From: Candidatus Treponema excrementipullorum
GTDB taxonomy: Bacteria; Spirochaetota; Spirochaetia; Treponematales; Treponemataceae
DNA length: 7,566 nucleotides
Direction: 5' to 3'
NCBI GenBank assembly: GCA_018883625.1
Contig: JAHLFV010000094.1
Span: forward strand, 1-7,566
Position 1 is the first letter of the stretch. Each line of letters begins with the position of its first letter. Made by a program: the position numbers and the translations under genes. Below are positions 1-5,952 of this stretch, one piece after another. Under the pieces are notes generated by a model. It was not told the DNA's origin. It did no database searches and saw only the letters and a list, made by a program, of their open reading frames with translations.

Positions 1-708
1 ATTTTGAATACCATCGTTGCCGAAGAATTCAGTCAGTTTGCGGATATTTTGGAAAAATCTGCCGACTTTACAAAAGACCTGAACGAGCTTATCAGAAAAA
101 CGTTAAATGAACACAGTCGGATTATTTTTAACGGTAACGGGTATTCTCAAGAATGGGTAGAGGAGGCAGAGCGCCGAGGGCTTTTGAACCTCAAAACTAC
201 TTCTGACGCCATGCCTCATTATTTGGCACAAAAAAATATTGATATGTTTGAACGTCACGGTGTTTTTTCCGAAACGGAAATCCGTTCCCGGTATGACGTA
301 CAAATGGAAGAGTACGTAAAAGTATTGCACATAGAAGCCCGTACCATGATCGGTATGACCCGGAAACAGATCTTGCCGGGAGTCTTTAAGTATGTACGGG
401 ATATTGCTGCATCTATTCGGGAAGTGCAGGGTATCGGTTGCGATACTCAGTGCCGGGCACAAATCGATACCTTACAAAAAGCTCAGGATTTGATTGACAG
501 AATTCACCGGGAAGTGGGGGCTTTGGAGCAAATTGTGGCAGATACCTTTGGCAGTGACGATATTACTTCTACTGCCAATTACTATACAACGTGGGTTATT
601 CCTGCCATGAACAGTTTGCGGGAAGCAGTAGACTCTTTGGAATCCATGGTGGGTTATGAGTACTGGCCTTATCCTTCTTACGGTGCCTTGATGTTTAATG
701 TGTGGTAG
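1..708 (+). CDS. glnN: Glutamine synthetase type III, C-terminal part (5' end outside window)
   Basis: The reading frame is open from the first base and ends at TAG (706-708), giving the last 235 residues of a protein that in this family is normally about 700 residues. The family joins ammonia to glutamate using ATP in the cytoplasm as a large oligomer. Recognisable type III C-terminal blocks are NTIVAEEF at the very start, IIFNGNGYSQEW about 40 residues in, the LLNLKTTSDAMPH stretch just after, and a helical tail ending in YWPYPSYGALMF. This tail lies beyond the catalytic barrel, so the ATP- and glutamate-binding residues are upstream of the window and cannot be checked. A TTG occurs at 4-6, but it is not a plausible start because conserved family sequence already runs through the window edge. 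No convincing terminator follows, so read-through into creD is possible. The family call is confident; the gene symbol follows usual naming. Confidence 0.9.
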   Translation: MLNTIVAEEFSQFADILEKSADFTKDLNELIRKTLNEHSRIIFNGNGYSQEWVEEAERRGLLNLKTTSDAMPHYLAQKNIDMFERHGVFSETEIRSRYDVQMEEYVKVLHIEARTMIGMTRKQILPGVFKYVRDIAASIREVQGIGCDTQCRAQIDTLQKAQDLIDRIHREVGALEQIVADTFGSDDITSTANYYTTWVIPAMNSLREAVDSLESMVGYEYWPYPSYGALMFNVW

Positions 709-749
709 CAGAAGTTTTGTATCGGTGTAAGGATTTGTCAGGTTCTCGG

Positions 750-789
750 AAAAATATTTTTTGACGGGCTCCTGCTGTTCTTTTATGGG
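750..789 (+). promoter_or_regulatory. Candidate promoter for creD with UP-like A/T element
   Basis: The 143-base gap after the glutamine synthetase gene holds AAAAATATTTTT at 750-761, which fits the classical UP-element pattern. It abuts TTGACG (761-766), a five-of-six match to the -35 box. At the standard 17-base spacing the -10 position holds only TATGGG (784-789), a three-of-six match. The upstream half is good and the downstream half poor, so this is a tentative call. No other gene-like content is strong in this gap. Confidence 0.3.
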
Positions 790-836
790 AGATACTATGG
801 TGCCCCGTTACAAAGCAGTTTCTGGAGTGTTTACAG

Positions 837-844
837 AAAAGGAG
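837..844 (+). promoter_or_regulatory. Ribosome binding site of creD
   Basis: AAAAGGAG sits 7 bases before the ATG at 852. It is a near-consensus Shine-Dalgarno sequence and fixes the creD start. It also shows that this organism uses canonical ribosome sites, which matters for the two genes at 5896 and 5953 that have none. Confidence 0.85.
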
Positions 845-851
845 TAGTTTT

Positions 852-2204
852 ATGAAGAAAGTACTGTTTTCCGACACGGTAGGAAAAATCGGGATAAAAC
901 CTTTTATTATTGCTGTTTTGGTAGTGTTATTTTTAATACCGCTTTCCATGATCACTTCTTTAGTACATGACAGAGAATTTTATCGTGATTCAGCCATACA
1001 GTCTGTTTTGCAACCTAAGGGTGGAGAGCCCGTTTTGGAAGGACTGGTTTTGGCATTGCCTTACGAAGTTACTCTTGAAGGCAGAAATGCCGACGGTTCG
1101 GTGTATCAGAGAAAAGAAACTCGCTATATTTTATCAGTTCCTCAAAATTGGAATTTTACTGCAGAGGTACAGCCGGAATATTTGGTACGGGGCATTTTTG
1201 ACGTTCCTGTGTTTTCCTGTGATACCTTGTCTTCCGGCAATTTCCAGCCTGTTCCTTACGAAACCTTTAAGGTAGATGAAAACCGAATTCTATGGGATGA
1301 AGCCATGCTGTTGGTGGGAATTTCCAATAAGAAAAACTTTACGGCTCTGCCTGTCATCACTGTAAACGGAACACCTTTGGAGCAGTCTGTGACAGAATTA
1401 CAGGTTTCTCCCTTTTCTCACACGGTATTTTTTAAAATGCCGGCAGATTCCGTCAAACAGGGATTCGACTATACTATGAAGGCCTCTTTACAAGGAGGTA
1501 ACAGTTTGTCTTTGACCCCTTTGGCCGAAAACAACACGTTTGAAATCACTTCTGACTGGCCCAATCCGGGTTTTTCCGGAGGTTGGTTGCCGGTAGAACG
1601 GACTGTTACCGATAACGGTTTTGAAGCCCGATGGGACATAGCCGGGCTTTCTACCATTTATCCGAAGTCTTGGATTGCTACCGGCGGGGAAGAATTTGGT
1701 GATATGTACGGGGAAAGTATTACGGCGGAATTTATTACTCCCGTGGATAATTATCAAAAGACCATGCGAAGCGTCAAGTATGCTGTTTTGTTTTTGATTA
1801 TTCCCTTTTTAACGATTTTTATCTTTGAGATTTTTACCCGAGTACGGATTCATCCGGTGCAGTACTGTCTAATCGGGTTTGCTGACGTATTGTTTTATTT
1901 GTTGCTATTGGCTATTTCCGAGCATTTGACTTTTGGTGCAACATACTTTATCAGTGCCTTAGCCGTTTGTCTTACTACCTTGGGGTATGGGGCAGCAATT
2001 TTCCGAAAGCTAAAATGGGGTGTGTTGTTTGCTCTGGTTCAGGGAATAACATACGTATTCCTTTTTGGTACGTTGCAGGCAGAAGATTACGCTCTGCTTA
2101 TCGGTACTTTGGGACTGTTCTGTGTTGTGGTTGCCTTAATGGTCTTAACACGAAAAGTAGATTGGTATGGCACCGGTGTGATAAGCGAAGAAAAACAAGA
2201 ATAA
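852..2204 (+). CDS. creD: Inner membrane protein CreD
   Basis: A 450-residue protein, about the same length as Escherichia coli CreD. The layout is that of the family: a single N-terminal membrane segment (about residues 17-37), then the conserved start of a large periplasmic domain with LVHDREFYRDSAI (38-50) and LEGLVLALPYEV (62-73), then a cluster of about five membrane segments from roughly residue 305 to 433, including the hallmark HPVQYCLIGFADVLFYLLLL and the AISEHL that follows it. In enterobacteria and Aeromonas creD belongs to the CreBC regulon and is linked to envelope stress and beta-lactam response; its biochemical role is unknown. No creB or creC kinase-regulator pair is beside it here, so its control in this organism is open. 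It is preceded by a strong ribosome site and followed by a bidirectional terminator, which suggests it ends a plus-strand unit. Family assignment is secure. Confidence 0.92.
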   Translation: MKKVLFSDTVGKIGIKPFIIAVLVVLFLIPLSMITSLVHDREFYRDSAIQSVLQPKGGEPVLEGLVLALPYEVTLEGRNADGSVYQRKETRYILSVPQNWNFTAEVQPEYLVRGIFDVPVFSCDTLSSGNFQPVPYETFKVDENRILWDEAMLLVGISNKKNFTALPVITVNGTPLEQSVTELQVSPFSHTVFFKMPADSVKQGFDYTMKASLQGGNSLSLTPLAENNTFEITSDWPNPGFSGGWLPVERTVTDNGFEARWDIAGLSTIYPKSWIATGGEEFGDMYGESITAEFITPVDNYQKTMRSVKYAVLFLIIPFLTIFIFEIFTRVRIHPVQYCLIGFADVLFYLLLLAISEHLTFGATYFISALAVCLTTLGYGAAIFRKLKWGVLFALVQGITYVFLFGTLQAEDYALLIGTLGLFCVVVALMVLTRKVDWYGTGVISEEKQE

Positions 2205-2242
2205 GTTTTATTGCTGAATTACAGTATCAATTGTAATAAAAA

Positions 2243-2289
2243 CCCTTTCTGTGGTGTGCAGTGAGCTGCTCGGCAGAAAGGGCTTTTTT
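2243..2289. terminator. Bidirectional rho-independent terminator
   Basis: CCCTTTCTG (2243-2251) pairs perfectly with CAGAAAGGG (2274-2282), and an inner GCAG/CTGC stem (2258-2261 with 2266-2269) closes a TGAG loop. Six T residues follow on the plus strand (2284-2289), and five A residues precede it (2238-2242), so the minus-strand transcript also ends its hairpin in a U run. It lies between convergent creD and the symporter gene and probably ends both transcripts. The rest of the gap (2290-2396) holds no gene that I can support. Confidence 0.88.
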
Positions 2290-2396
2290 ATGTCTTGGTG
2301 CAATTAAAAATCATGCTGTACCCTTTTGCGTAATGTCCAAGTATAATTCCTTTGGTATCATGCTCTGACGTTACACAAAGACTACTCTGTAGTTTT

Positions 2397-3779
2397 CTAG
2401 AACAATTTGCTGAAGGTTTTGATATATCCGTCAACAAATATATAGATAATAATCAGCGGTAAAATCCACTTAAAATAGAATTTCAGTTTGGCAGGGAATT
2501 TCAAACCTTTTCCTTCATCAGCTTCTTTTAAGAATGAGTCCCAGCCCCAACCGAATTTATGGGTACAGAAAATCAGGGTCAACAGAGAACCTAAAGGCAG
2601 CAATGTAGTACTTACAAAGAAATCTTCCAGGTCAAGAACACCGGTGCCCGCTCCCAGTGGTTGGAAACCGGAAAGTACGTTAAAGCCCAAAATACAGGGC
2701 AAAGACAGAATCATTATCGCTATGGCATTGACAATACAGGCCTTTGTTCTTGTCCAGTGATGTACATCCATCCAGTAGCTGGTAATATTTTCAAATACCG
2801 CAATCAATGTGGAAAGAGCGGCAAAACTCATAAAGATAAAGAATAATGTTCCCCAAATGCGGCTTCCGGCCATGTGGTTAAAAATATTAGGCATGGTAAC
2901 AAAGAGTAACTGGGGGCCTGTATCGGGATTGATTCCGTAGGCAAAGGCTGCGGGGAAAATAATCAAACCGCTGGTAAGGGCGACAAAGGTGTCAAGGATA
3001 ATAATTCTGACAGATTCTCCTGTAAGAGTGTGATTTTTATTTATATAAGAACCGAAGATTTCCATGGCTCCGATACCTAAACTGAGGGTGAAGAATGCCT
3101 GTCCCATGGCAGCAAATACCACTTCTCCGAATCCGGAGTCTGTTACTTTGGAAAAGTCAGGAAGCAGGTAAAACTTCAATCCTGCACTGCTACCGGGAAG
3201 GGTAAGAGAGTGTACTGCCAAAATCAAAATCAAAATAAGCAGACAAAACATCATAACCTTTGTAATGTTTTCTACACCTTTGTTAAGTCCCATTCCTACA
3301 ACTACAAAGCCTAATACAACAGCAAGAATCATCCAAAAAGTTTGCTGTAGAGGATTTGACAGTAATCCGCCAAAAAAGTTGTTTACTCCCGCTGTATCCA
3401 AACCGGAAAAAGCTCCGGTGGCTGAAGCGTAGCAATAGTACAAAAGCCAACCGGTAATAGCTGTGTAAAACATCATAAGCAGATAGTTACCGGCAATGGC
3501 TAGCGGACCGTACCAGTGCCATTTTGTTCCCGGTGCTTCCAAAGTTTTTAATGCTTTACCGATATTTTGTCGGGAAGCCCGTCCCACAGAAAACTCCATA
3601 ACCATAATGGGCAATCCCAAGGCAACCAAAAAGAATAAATAGACAAGAACAAACAACGCTCCGCCGTATTTACCTGTAATGTACGGGAACCGCCATACAT
3701 TTCCCAATCCGATGGCGCATCCTGCCGAAAGGAAGATAAAACCCAATCGGGAACCTAAACTTTCTCTTTTTTCCGACAT
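2397..3779 (-). CDS. Sodium-coupled amino acid symporter of the neurotransmitter:sodium symporter (NSS/SNF) family
   Basis: A 460-residue membrane protein with about 11 predicted segments, like the bacterial MhsT and Tyt1 branch and unlike 12-segment LeuT. The family imports amino acids with Na+. Segment 1 carries the unwound GCAIGLGNVWRFPY (20-33); segment 6 carries GQAFFTLSLG (226-235); segment 8 carries SFAALSTL (318-325). The Na1 ligands known for MhsT (A22, N27, T231, D263) occur here at the same residue numbers, and the Na2 set is G20, I23, A320, S323 and T324 (MhsT positions from memory). Aspartate 263 in segment 7 supplies the negative charge that makes bacterial members chloride-independent. 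It is the last gene of the minus-strand operon, 43 bases after the nitroreductase. The start is fixed by AGGAG 6 bases before ATG. Substrate cannot be read from sequence: hydrophobic or aromatic amino acids are typical, and methionine is attractive from context because MetP of Corynebacterium glutamicum is in this family. Confidence 0.93.
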   Translation of the reverse strand: MSEKRESLGSRLGFIFLSAGCAIGLGNVWRFPYITGKYGGALFVLVYLFFLVALGLPIMVMEFSVGRASRQNIGKALKTLEAPGTKWHWYGPLAIAGNYLLMMFYTAITGWLLYYCYASATGAFSGLDTAGVNNFFGGLLSNPLQQTFWMILAVVLGFVVVGMGLNKGVENITKVMMFCLLILILILAVHSLTLPGSSAGLKFYLLPDFSKVTDSGFGEVVFAAMGQAFFTLSLGIGAMEIFGSYINKNHTLTGESVRIIILDTFVALTSGLIIFPAAFAYGINPDTGPQLLFVTMPNIFNHMAGSRIWGTLFFIFMSFAALSTLIAVFENITSYWMDVHHWTRTKACIVNAIAIMILSLPCILGFNVLSGFQPLGAGTGVLDLEDFFVSTTLLPLGSLLTLIFCTHKFGWGWDSFLKEADEGKGLKFPAKLKFYFKWILPLIIIYIFVDGYIKTFSKLF

Positions 3780-3785
3780 TTCCTT

Positions 3786-3790
3786 CTCCT
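3786..3790 (-). promoter_or_regulatory. Ribosome binding site of the symporter gene
   Basis: On the minus strand AGGAG is followed by AAGGAA and then the ATG at 3779, with 6 bases between AGGAG and the start. This near-ideal site suggests that the symporter is translated independently and not by coupling to the upstream gene. Confidence 0.8.
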
Positions 3791-3818
3791 GTTTATCGTA
3801 AAAAATATATATAACTTA

Positions 3819-3837
3819 CAGATTACCGTATAATCTG
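3819..3837 (-). other. Intra-operon hairpin over the nitroreductase stop codon
   Basis: CAGATTA (3819-3825) and TAATCTG (3831-3837) form a perfect 7-base-pair stem with a 5-base loop, and the stop codon of the nitroreductase gene lies within it. On the minus strand it is followed by an A/T-rich stretch ending in six T residues (3800-3805). The stem is A/T-rich and the T run is about 13 bases away, so it is more likely a weak attenuator or an mRNA processing or stability element than a full terminator. Confidence 0.45.
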
Positions 3838-4338
3838 ATACTGTCCTTTGATAAATTTGGGTGCCGGTACTGTTTTTTTGTGACCGATGGCAGCCACACC
3901 GTACACTCCGTGATTTTCCGGAATACCGAATTCGCTTAAAAGGGTGCGAACCTGCGGTTCATCATAAACGGTATACAACTGATTGATCCACACACAACCT
4001 AAGTCCAGGGCTTCGCAAGCTATATAGATATTTTCCATAGCGCAGGCGTTGTCAACTTCCCAGAATTTGCTGTCTTTTTCGTTGGAAGTGATAATAATGG
4101 CTGCCGGATGGTACATGGAATAATCTTCAAGATGCAGTGCATGGGCAACTGCCTGAGCAAGTTTTTGTATCTTTTCCCTGTTTAAGACTGCTGTGAATTT
4201 CCATGTTTGCAATCCCCGACCGCTGGGAGCAGCCAAAGCACAGTCCAGTAAAGTTTTTATTTGTACTTCCGATACACTTTCTTCTGTGAAACTGCGACAG
4301 GAACGGCGTTCCAAAATTGTGGTAATAACATCTTTCAT
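3823..4338 (-). CDS. Nitroreductase-family flavoprotein, small type
   Basis: From the preferred start the protein has 171 residues. It has the FMN-binding nitroreductase pattern: RRSCRSF near the N-terminus (phosphate-contacting arginines), then ALAAPSGRGLQTWKF, a central VDNACAMENIYIACEALDLG helix, GCVWI, and a C-terminal GVYGVAAIGH strand. Such proteins are cytoplasmic homodimers that transfer hydride from NAD(P)H through FMN; natural substrates are usually unknown. An ATG 8 codons upstream (4362) overlaps the end of the preceding gene, but ATG 4338 has AAAGGA (4346-4351) 7 bases before it and matches where family members begin, so I chose 4338. It lies between the methionine synthase reactivation gene and the symporter in one operon, suggesting a redox role linked to methionine or cobalamin metabolism; that link is inference. 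BluB, which makes the B12 lower ligand, is a distant relative but is longer, and nothing here specifically supports it. Confidence 0.85.
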   Translation of the reverse strand: MKDVITTILERRSCRSFTEESVSEVQIKTLLDCALAAPSGRGLQTWKFTAVLNREKIQKLAQAVAHALHLEDYSMYHPAAIIITSNEKDSKFWEVDNACAMENIYIACEALDLGCVWINQLYTVYDEPQVRTLLSEFGIPENHGVYGVAAIGHKKTVPAPKFIKGQYQIIR

Positions 4339-4345
4339 TGTTGCA

Positions 4346-4351
4346 TCCTTT
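4346..4351 (-). promoter_or_regulatory. Ribosome binding site deciding the nitroreductase start
   Basis: AAAGGA on the minus strand is 7 bases before ATG 4338 and lies downstream of the alternative ATG at 4362. It therefore supports the shorter 171-residue product. Confidence 0.7.
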
Positions 4352-4354
4352 CTG

Positions 4355-5026
4355 TTATTCATTTTTATGTTCTATTCCGATAAAAGCCGTTACCGACTTT
4401 TCCGGTATCATAAACAAGGTGTCGGTAAGACTTAATCCGATTTTTGTGCAAGGTAAAAGAGAAAAAAATATATTTTGTACCTCTAAAGATACGTCTCCGT
4501 AACCGGGACTGTATCGGGGGTGCAAGACCATTCCTTGGGAAAGGGCTTCTCTTTTGAGCATGTGGTTTATGCTGTCCACATAAGACTCTATAAACATGGC
4601 GGCTGTGGCTTGCATGGCAGCCCCTTTTGCCGGGTTTATTTTTCCATACCGTTGAATCAAAGCGTCAACTTGGGGACCGATGGTAGCAGCCATAAGAATG
4701 ACCGAAAAACAATTTTTCAGATTCACCCCTAAATCTTTGCTGGTTACCGTAAAGCCGGCAAAGGTCAAGGTAGAAGCACAACTTTCCTGCGTTCCGTAGG
4801 TCTCTGTTGCCAAAGGAAATCTGGCGTACAGACACTGAGGATGCAAAAGGGGCTGCAACTCTTTAACGGACTCAAGAACCAAGTTGCGGGTTTCTTCCAA
4901 GACAGTAGTTTCTCCCCTTACCATATCGGTTCGTTTTACCCCTAAATAACGACAAGCTTCTTTTATATCGGGAGTAAGAGAAAAACCGTTTGCACTGTGA
5001 TGAAAAACCCTGGCTTCTTCAATCAT
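4355..5026 (-). CDS. Stand-alone B12-dependent methionine synthase reactivation (activation) domain protein
   Basis: A 223-residue protein matching only the C-terminal activation domain of MetH. It has the AdoMet-binding signature R-x-x-x-G-Y at R171 to Y176 (RYSPGYGD), followed by the characteristic KIGLSLTDTLFMIPEKSVTA block (195-214), and an N-terminal EACRYLGV (23-30). In full-length MetH this domain binds S-adenosylmethionine and remethylates cobalamin that has oxidised to the inactive cob(II) form. In Thermotoga maritima the domain is a separate protein (TM0269) that reactivates a truncated MetH (TM0268), and that is the best precedent here. The homocysteine-, folate- and cobalamin-binding MetH core is not in the window. 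The ATG directly abuts the metF stop codon (TAA then ATG, no spacer) with no clear Shine-Dalgarno sequence, so translational coupling to metF is likely. Family call is confident; no gene symbol is established. Confidence 0.88.
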   Translation of the reverse strand: MIEEARVFHHSANGFSLTPDIKEACRYLGVKRTDMVRGETTVLEETRNLVLESVKELQPLLHPQCLYARFPLATETYGTQESCASTLTFAGFTVTSKDLGVNLKNCFSVILMAATIGPQVDALIQRYGKINPAKGAAMQATAAMFIESYVDSINHMLKREALSQGMVLHPRYSPGYGDVSLEVQNIFFSLLPCTKIGLSLTDTLFMIPEKSVTAFIGIEHKNE

Positions 5027-5896
5027 TTATATTTTGCCTACAATTTCCGACAGATTTTCCTTTATTTGACGGGCAACTTCCGGTTTATTCATGGAATACA
5101 CGTGGACGGCTTTGATACCATTGGCATACAAATCGATTATTTGTTCCGTGGCATAGGCTATTCCTGCTTGTGTCATAGCTGCCTGATTTTCACCAAACCT
5201 GTCTACGATGGTTTTAAAACGGGCAGGCAAGTAGGTGCCGGAAAGTTTGCAGATTCGGGTGATTTGCTTGGCATTGGTTACCGGCATAACTCCCGCTATA
5301 ATGGGAACGGTAATACCTTTTTCCCTGATTTTATACATGTAGTTGTACAACACGTTATTGTCAAAAAACATTTGTGTAGTCAAAAACTGACAGCCGGCAT
5401 CGACTTTTCTTTTAAGATTATCTATGTCCTCTGCCATGTGGAGTGATTCGGGATGTCCGTCGGGATAGCACGCTCCTCCGATACAAAAGTCTCCCAGTTT
5501 TTTTATTTCTGTTACCAGTTGGTCTGCATAATGAAAATCCGCCTTGCTGTTATCAAAATCCTGGGGCAAGTCTCCCCGCAAAGCCAAAATATTTTCTATG
5601 CCGGCTTCCTGCAACTTTTGAATATGATTTCTGATAGCCGCTTTAGTGGAAGATACACAGGTTAAATGTGCCAAAGCCGGCACCGCATGGTGTTGTTGAA
5701 TACCAGAAGCTATAGAAATAGTAAAATCGCTGGTACCACCTCCTGCACCGTAGGTAACACTCATAAAATCCGGTTTTAGAGTGGCAATTTCTTCTACGGC
5801 TGTTTCCACAGAGCTGTATGCACTGTCTGTTTTAGGGGGGAAAACTTCAAAAGACAAAAGATTTTTTTGTTTTTCCAACAGTTCTGATATTTTCAT
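5027..5896 (-). CDS. metF: 5,10-methylenetetrahydrofolate reductase
   Basis: A 289-residue cytoplasmic FAD enzyme of normal bacterial length that reduces 5,10-methylene-tetrahydrofolate to 5-methyl-tetrahydrofolate, the methyl donor for methionine synthase. Visible signatures, in order, are LSFEVFPPKT (14-23) with the catalytic glutamate E17, SVTYGAGGGTS (46-56), HLTCVSSTK (77-85), ILALRGDLP (103-111) with D109 expected near the flavin, GGACYPDGHPES (140-151), FLTTQMFFDN (171-180) and AGVMPVTN (201-208). It is the first gene of the minus-strand operon and its stop codon touches the start of the reactivation gene. The ATG at 5896 matches the family start, yet it has no Shine-Dalgarno sequence; a -10-like TATTCT ends six bases upstream, so the transcript is probably leaderless. 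A cobalamin uptake operon is divergent to it. Confidence 0.95.
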   Translation of the reverse strand: MKISELLEKQKNLLSFEVFPPKTDSAYSSVETAVEEIATLKPDFMSVTYGAGGGTSDFTISIASGIQQHHAVPALAHLTCVSSTKAAIRNHIQKLQEAGIENILALRGDLPQDFDNSKADFHYADQLVTEIKKLGDFCIGGACYPDGHPESLHMAEDIDNLKRKVDAGCQFLTTQMFFDNNVLYNYMYKIREKGITVPIIAGVMPVTNAKQITRICKLSGTYLPARFKTIVDRFGENQAAMTQAGIAYATEQIIDLYANGIKAVHVYSMNKPEVARQIKENLSEIVGKI

Positions 5897-5902
5897 GACA
5901 AA

Positions 5903-5931
5903 AGAATACCGTTTTTCAAGACTTATTGCAA
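5903..5931 (-). promoter_or_regulatory. Predicted metF operon promoter, leaderless
   Basis: On the minus strand TTGCAA (5931-5926) and TATTCT (5908-5903) are separated by exactly 17 bases, each a four-of-six match to consensus. Only six bases (TTTGTC) lie between the -10 box and the ATG, placing the expected transcription start at or within a base or two of the initiation codon. Confidence 0.55.
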
Positions 5932-5932
5932 T
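5925..5932. other. ATTGCAAT palindrome between the divergent promoters
   Basis: A perfect 8-base palindrome near the middle of the 56-base divergent gap. It contains the metF -35 box and lies 9 bases upstream of the btuF -10 box, so a protein bound here could affect both promoters. It is short and A/T-rich, so an operator role is only a possibility. Confidence 0.3.
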
Positions 5933-5937
5933 GAATA

Positions 5938-5946
5938 TGGTATAAT
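5938..5946 (+). promoter_or_regulatory. Predicted btuF promoter, extended -10, leaderless
   Basis: TGGTATAAT is a perfect extended -10 element (TG, one base, TATAAT at 5941-5946). It has no good -35 box at 16-18 bases, which extended -10 promoters can tolerate. The ATG of btuF begins seven bases after the last T of the box (six bases between), so transcription should start at the initiation codon. Confidence 0.65.
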
Positions 5947-5952
5947 TCCTTC

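Noticed and set aside
2342..2347. Perfect TATAAT on the plus strand downstream of the terminator
   Set aside because: No usable -35 box at 16-18 bases, no extended -10 TG, and nothing downstream to drive except antisense RNA to the symporter gene.
2309..2366. Direct repeat of ATCATGCT in the gap between creD and the symporter
   Set aside because: Two copies of eight bases in an A/T-rich gap are plausible by chance and no further copies or flanking structure were seen.
2378..2396. Small hairpin (ACTAC, loop TCT, GTAGT) just after the symporter stop codon
   Set aside because: Only five continuous base pairs on the minus-strand RNA and a poor U run; the strong hairpin at 2243-2282 explains termination better.
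3801..3814. A/T-rich tract before the symporter as an internal promoter
   Set aside because: TATATT-like boxes occur, but no -35 box with more than weak similarity lies at suitable spacing.
3823..4338. BluB (B12 lower-ligand synthase) identity for the nitroreductase
   Set aside because: The protein is shorter than BluB and shows only general nitroreductase motifs; genomic context alone is not enough.
4339..4362. Upstream ATG start for the nitroreductase (8 extra codons)
   Set aside because: It overlaps the preceding gene's end, and the AAAGGA ribosome site lies downstream of it, properly spaced only for ATG 4338.
4997..5446. Long plus-strand reading frame opposite metF (149 codons)
   Set aside because: It lies antisense to a clearly conserved enzyme, has no recognisable family pattern, and is best explained by the codon composition of metF.
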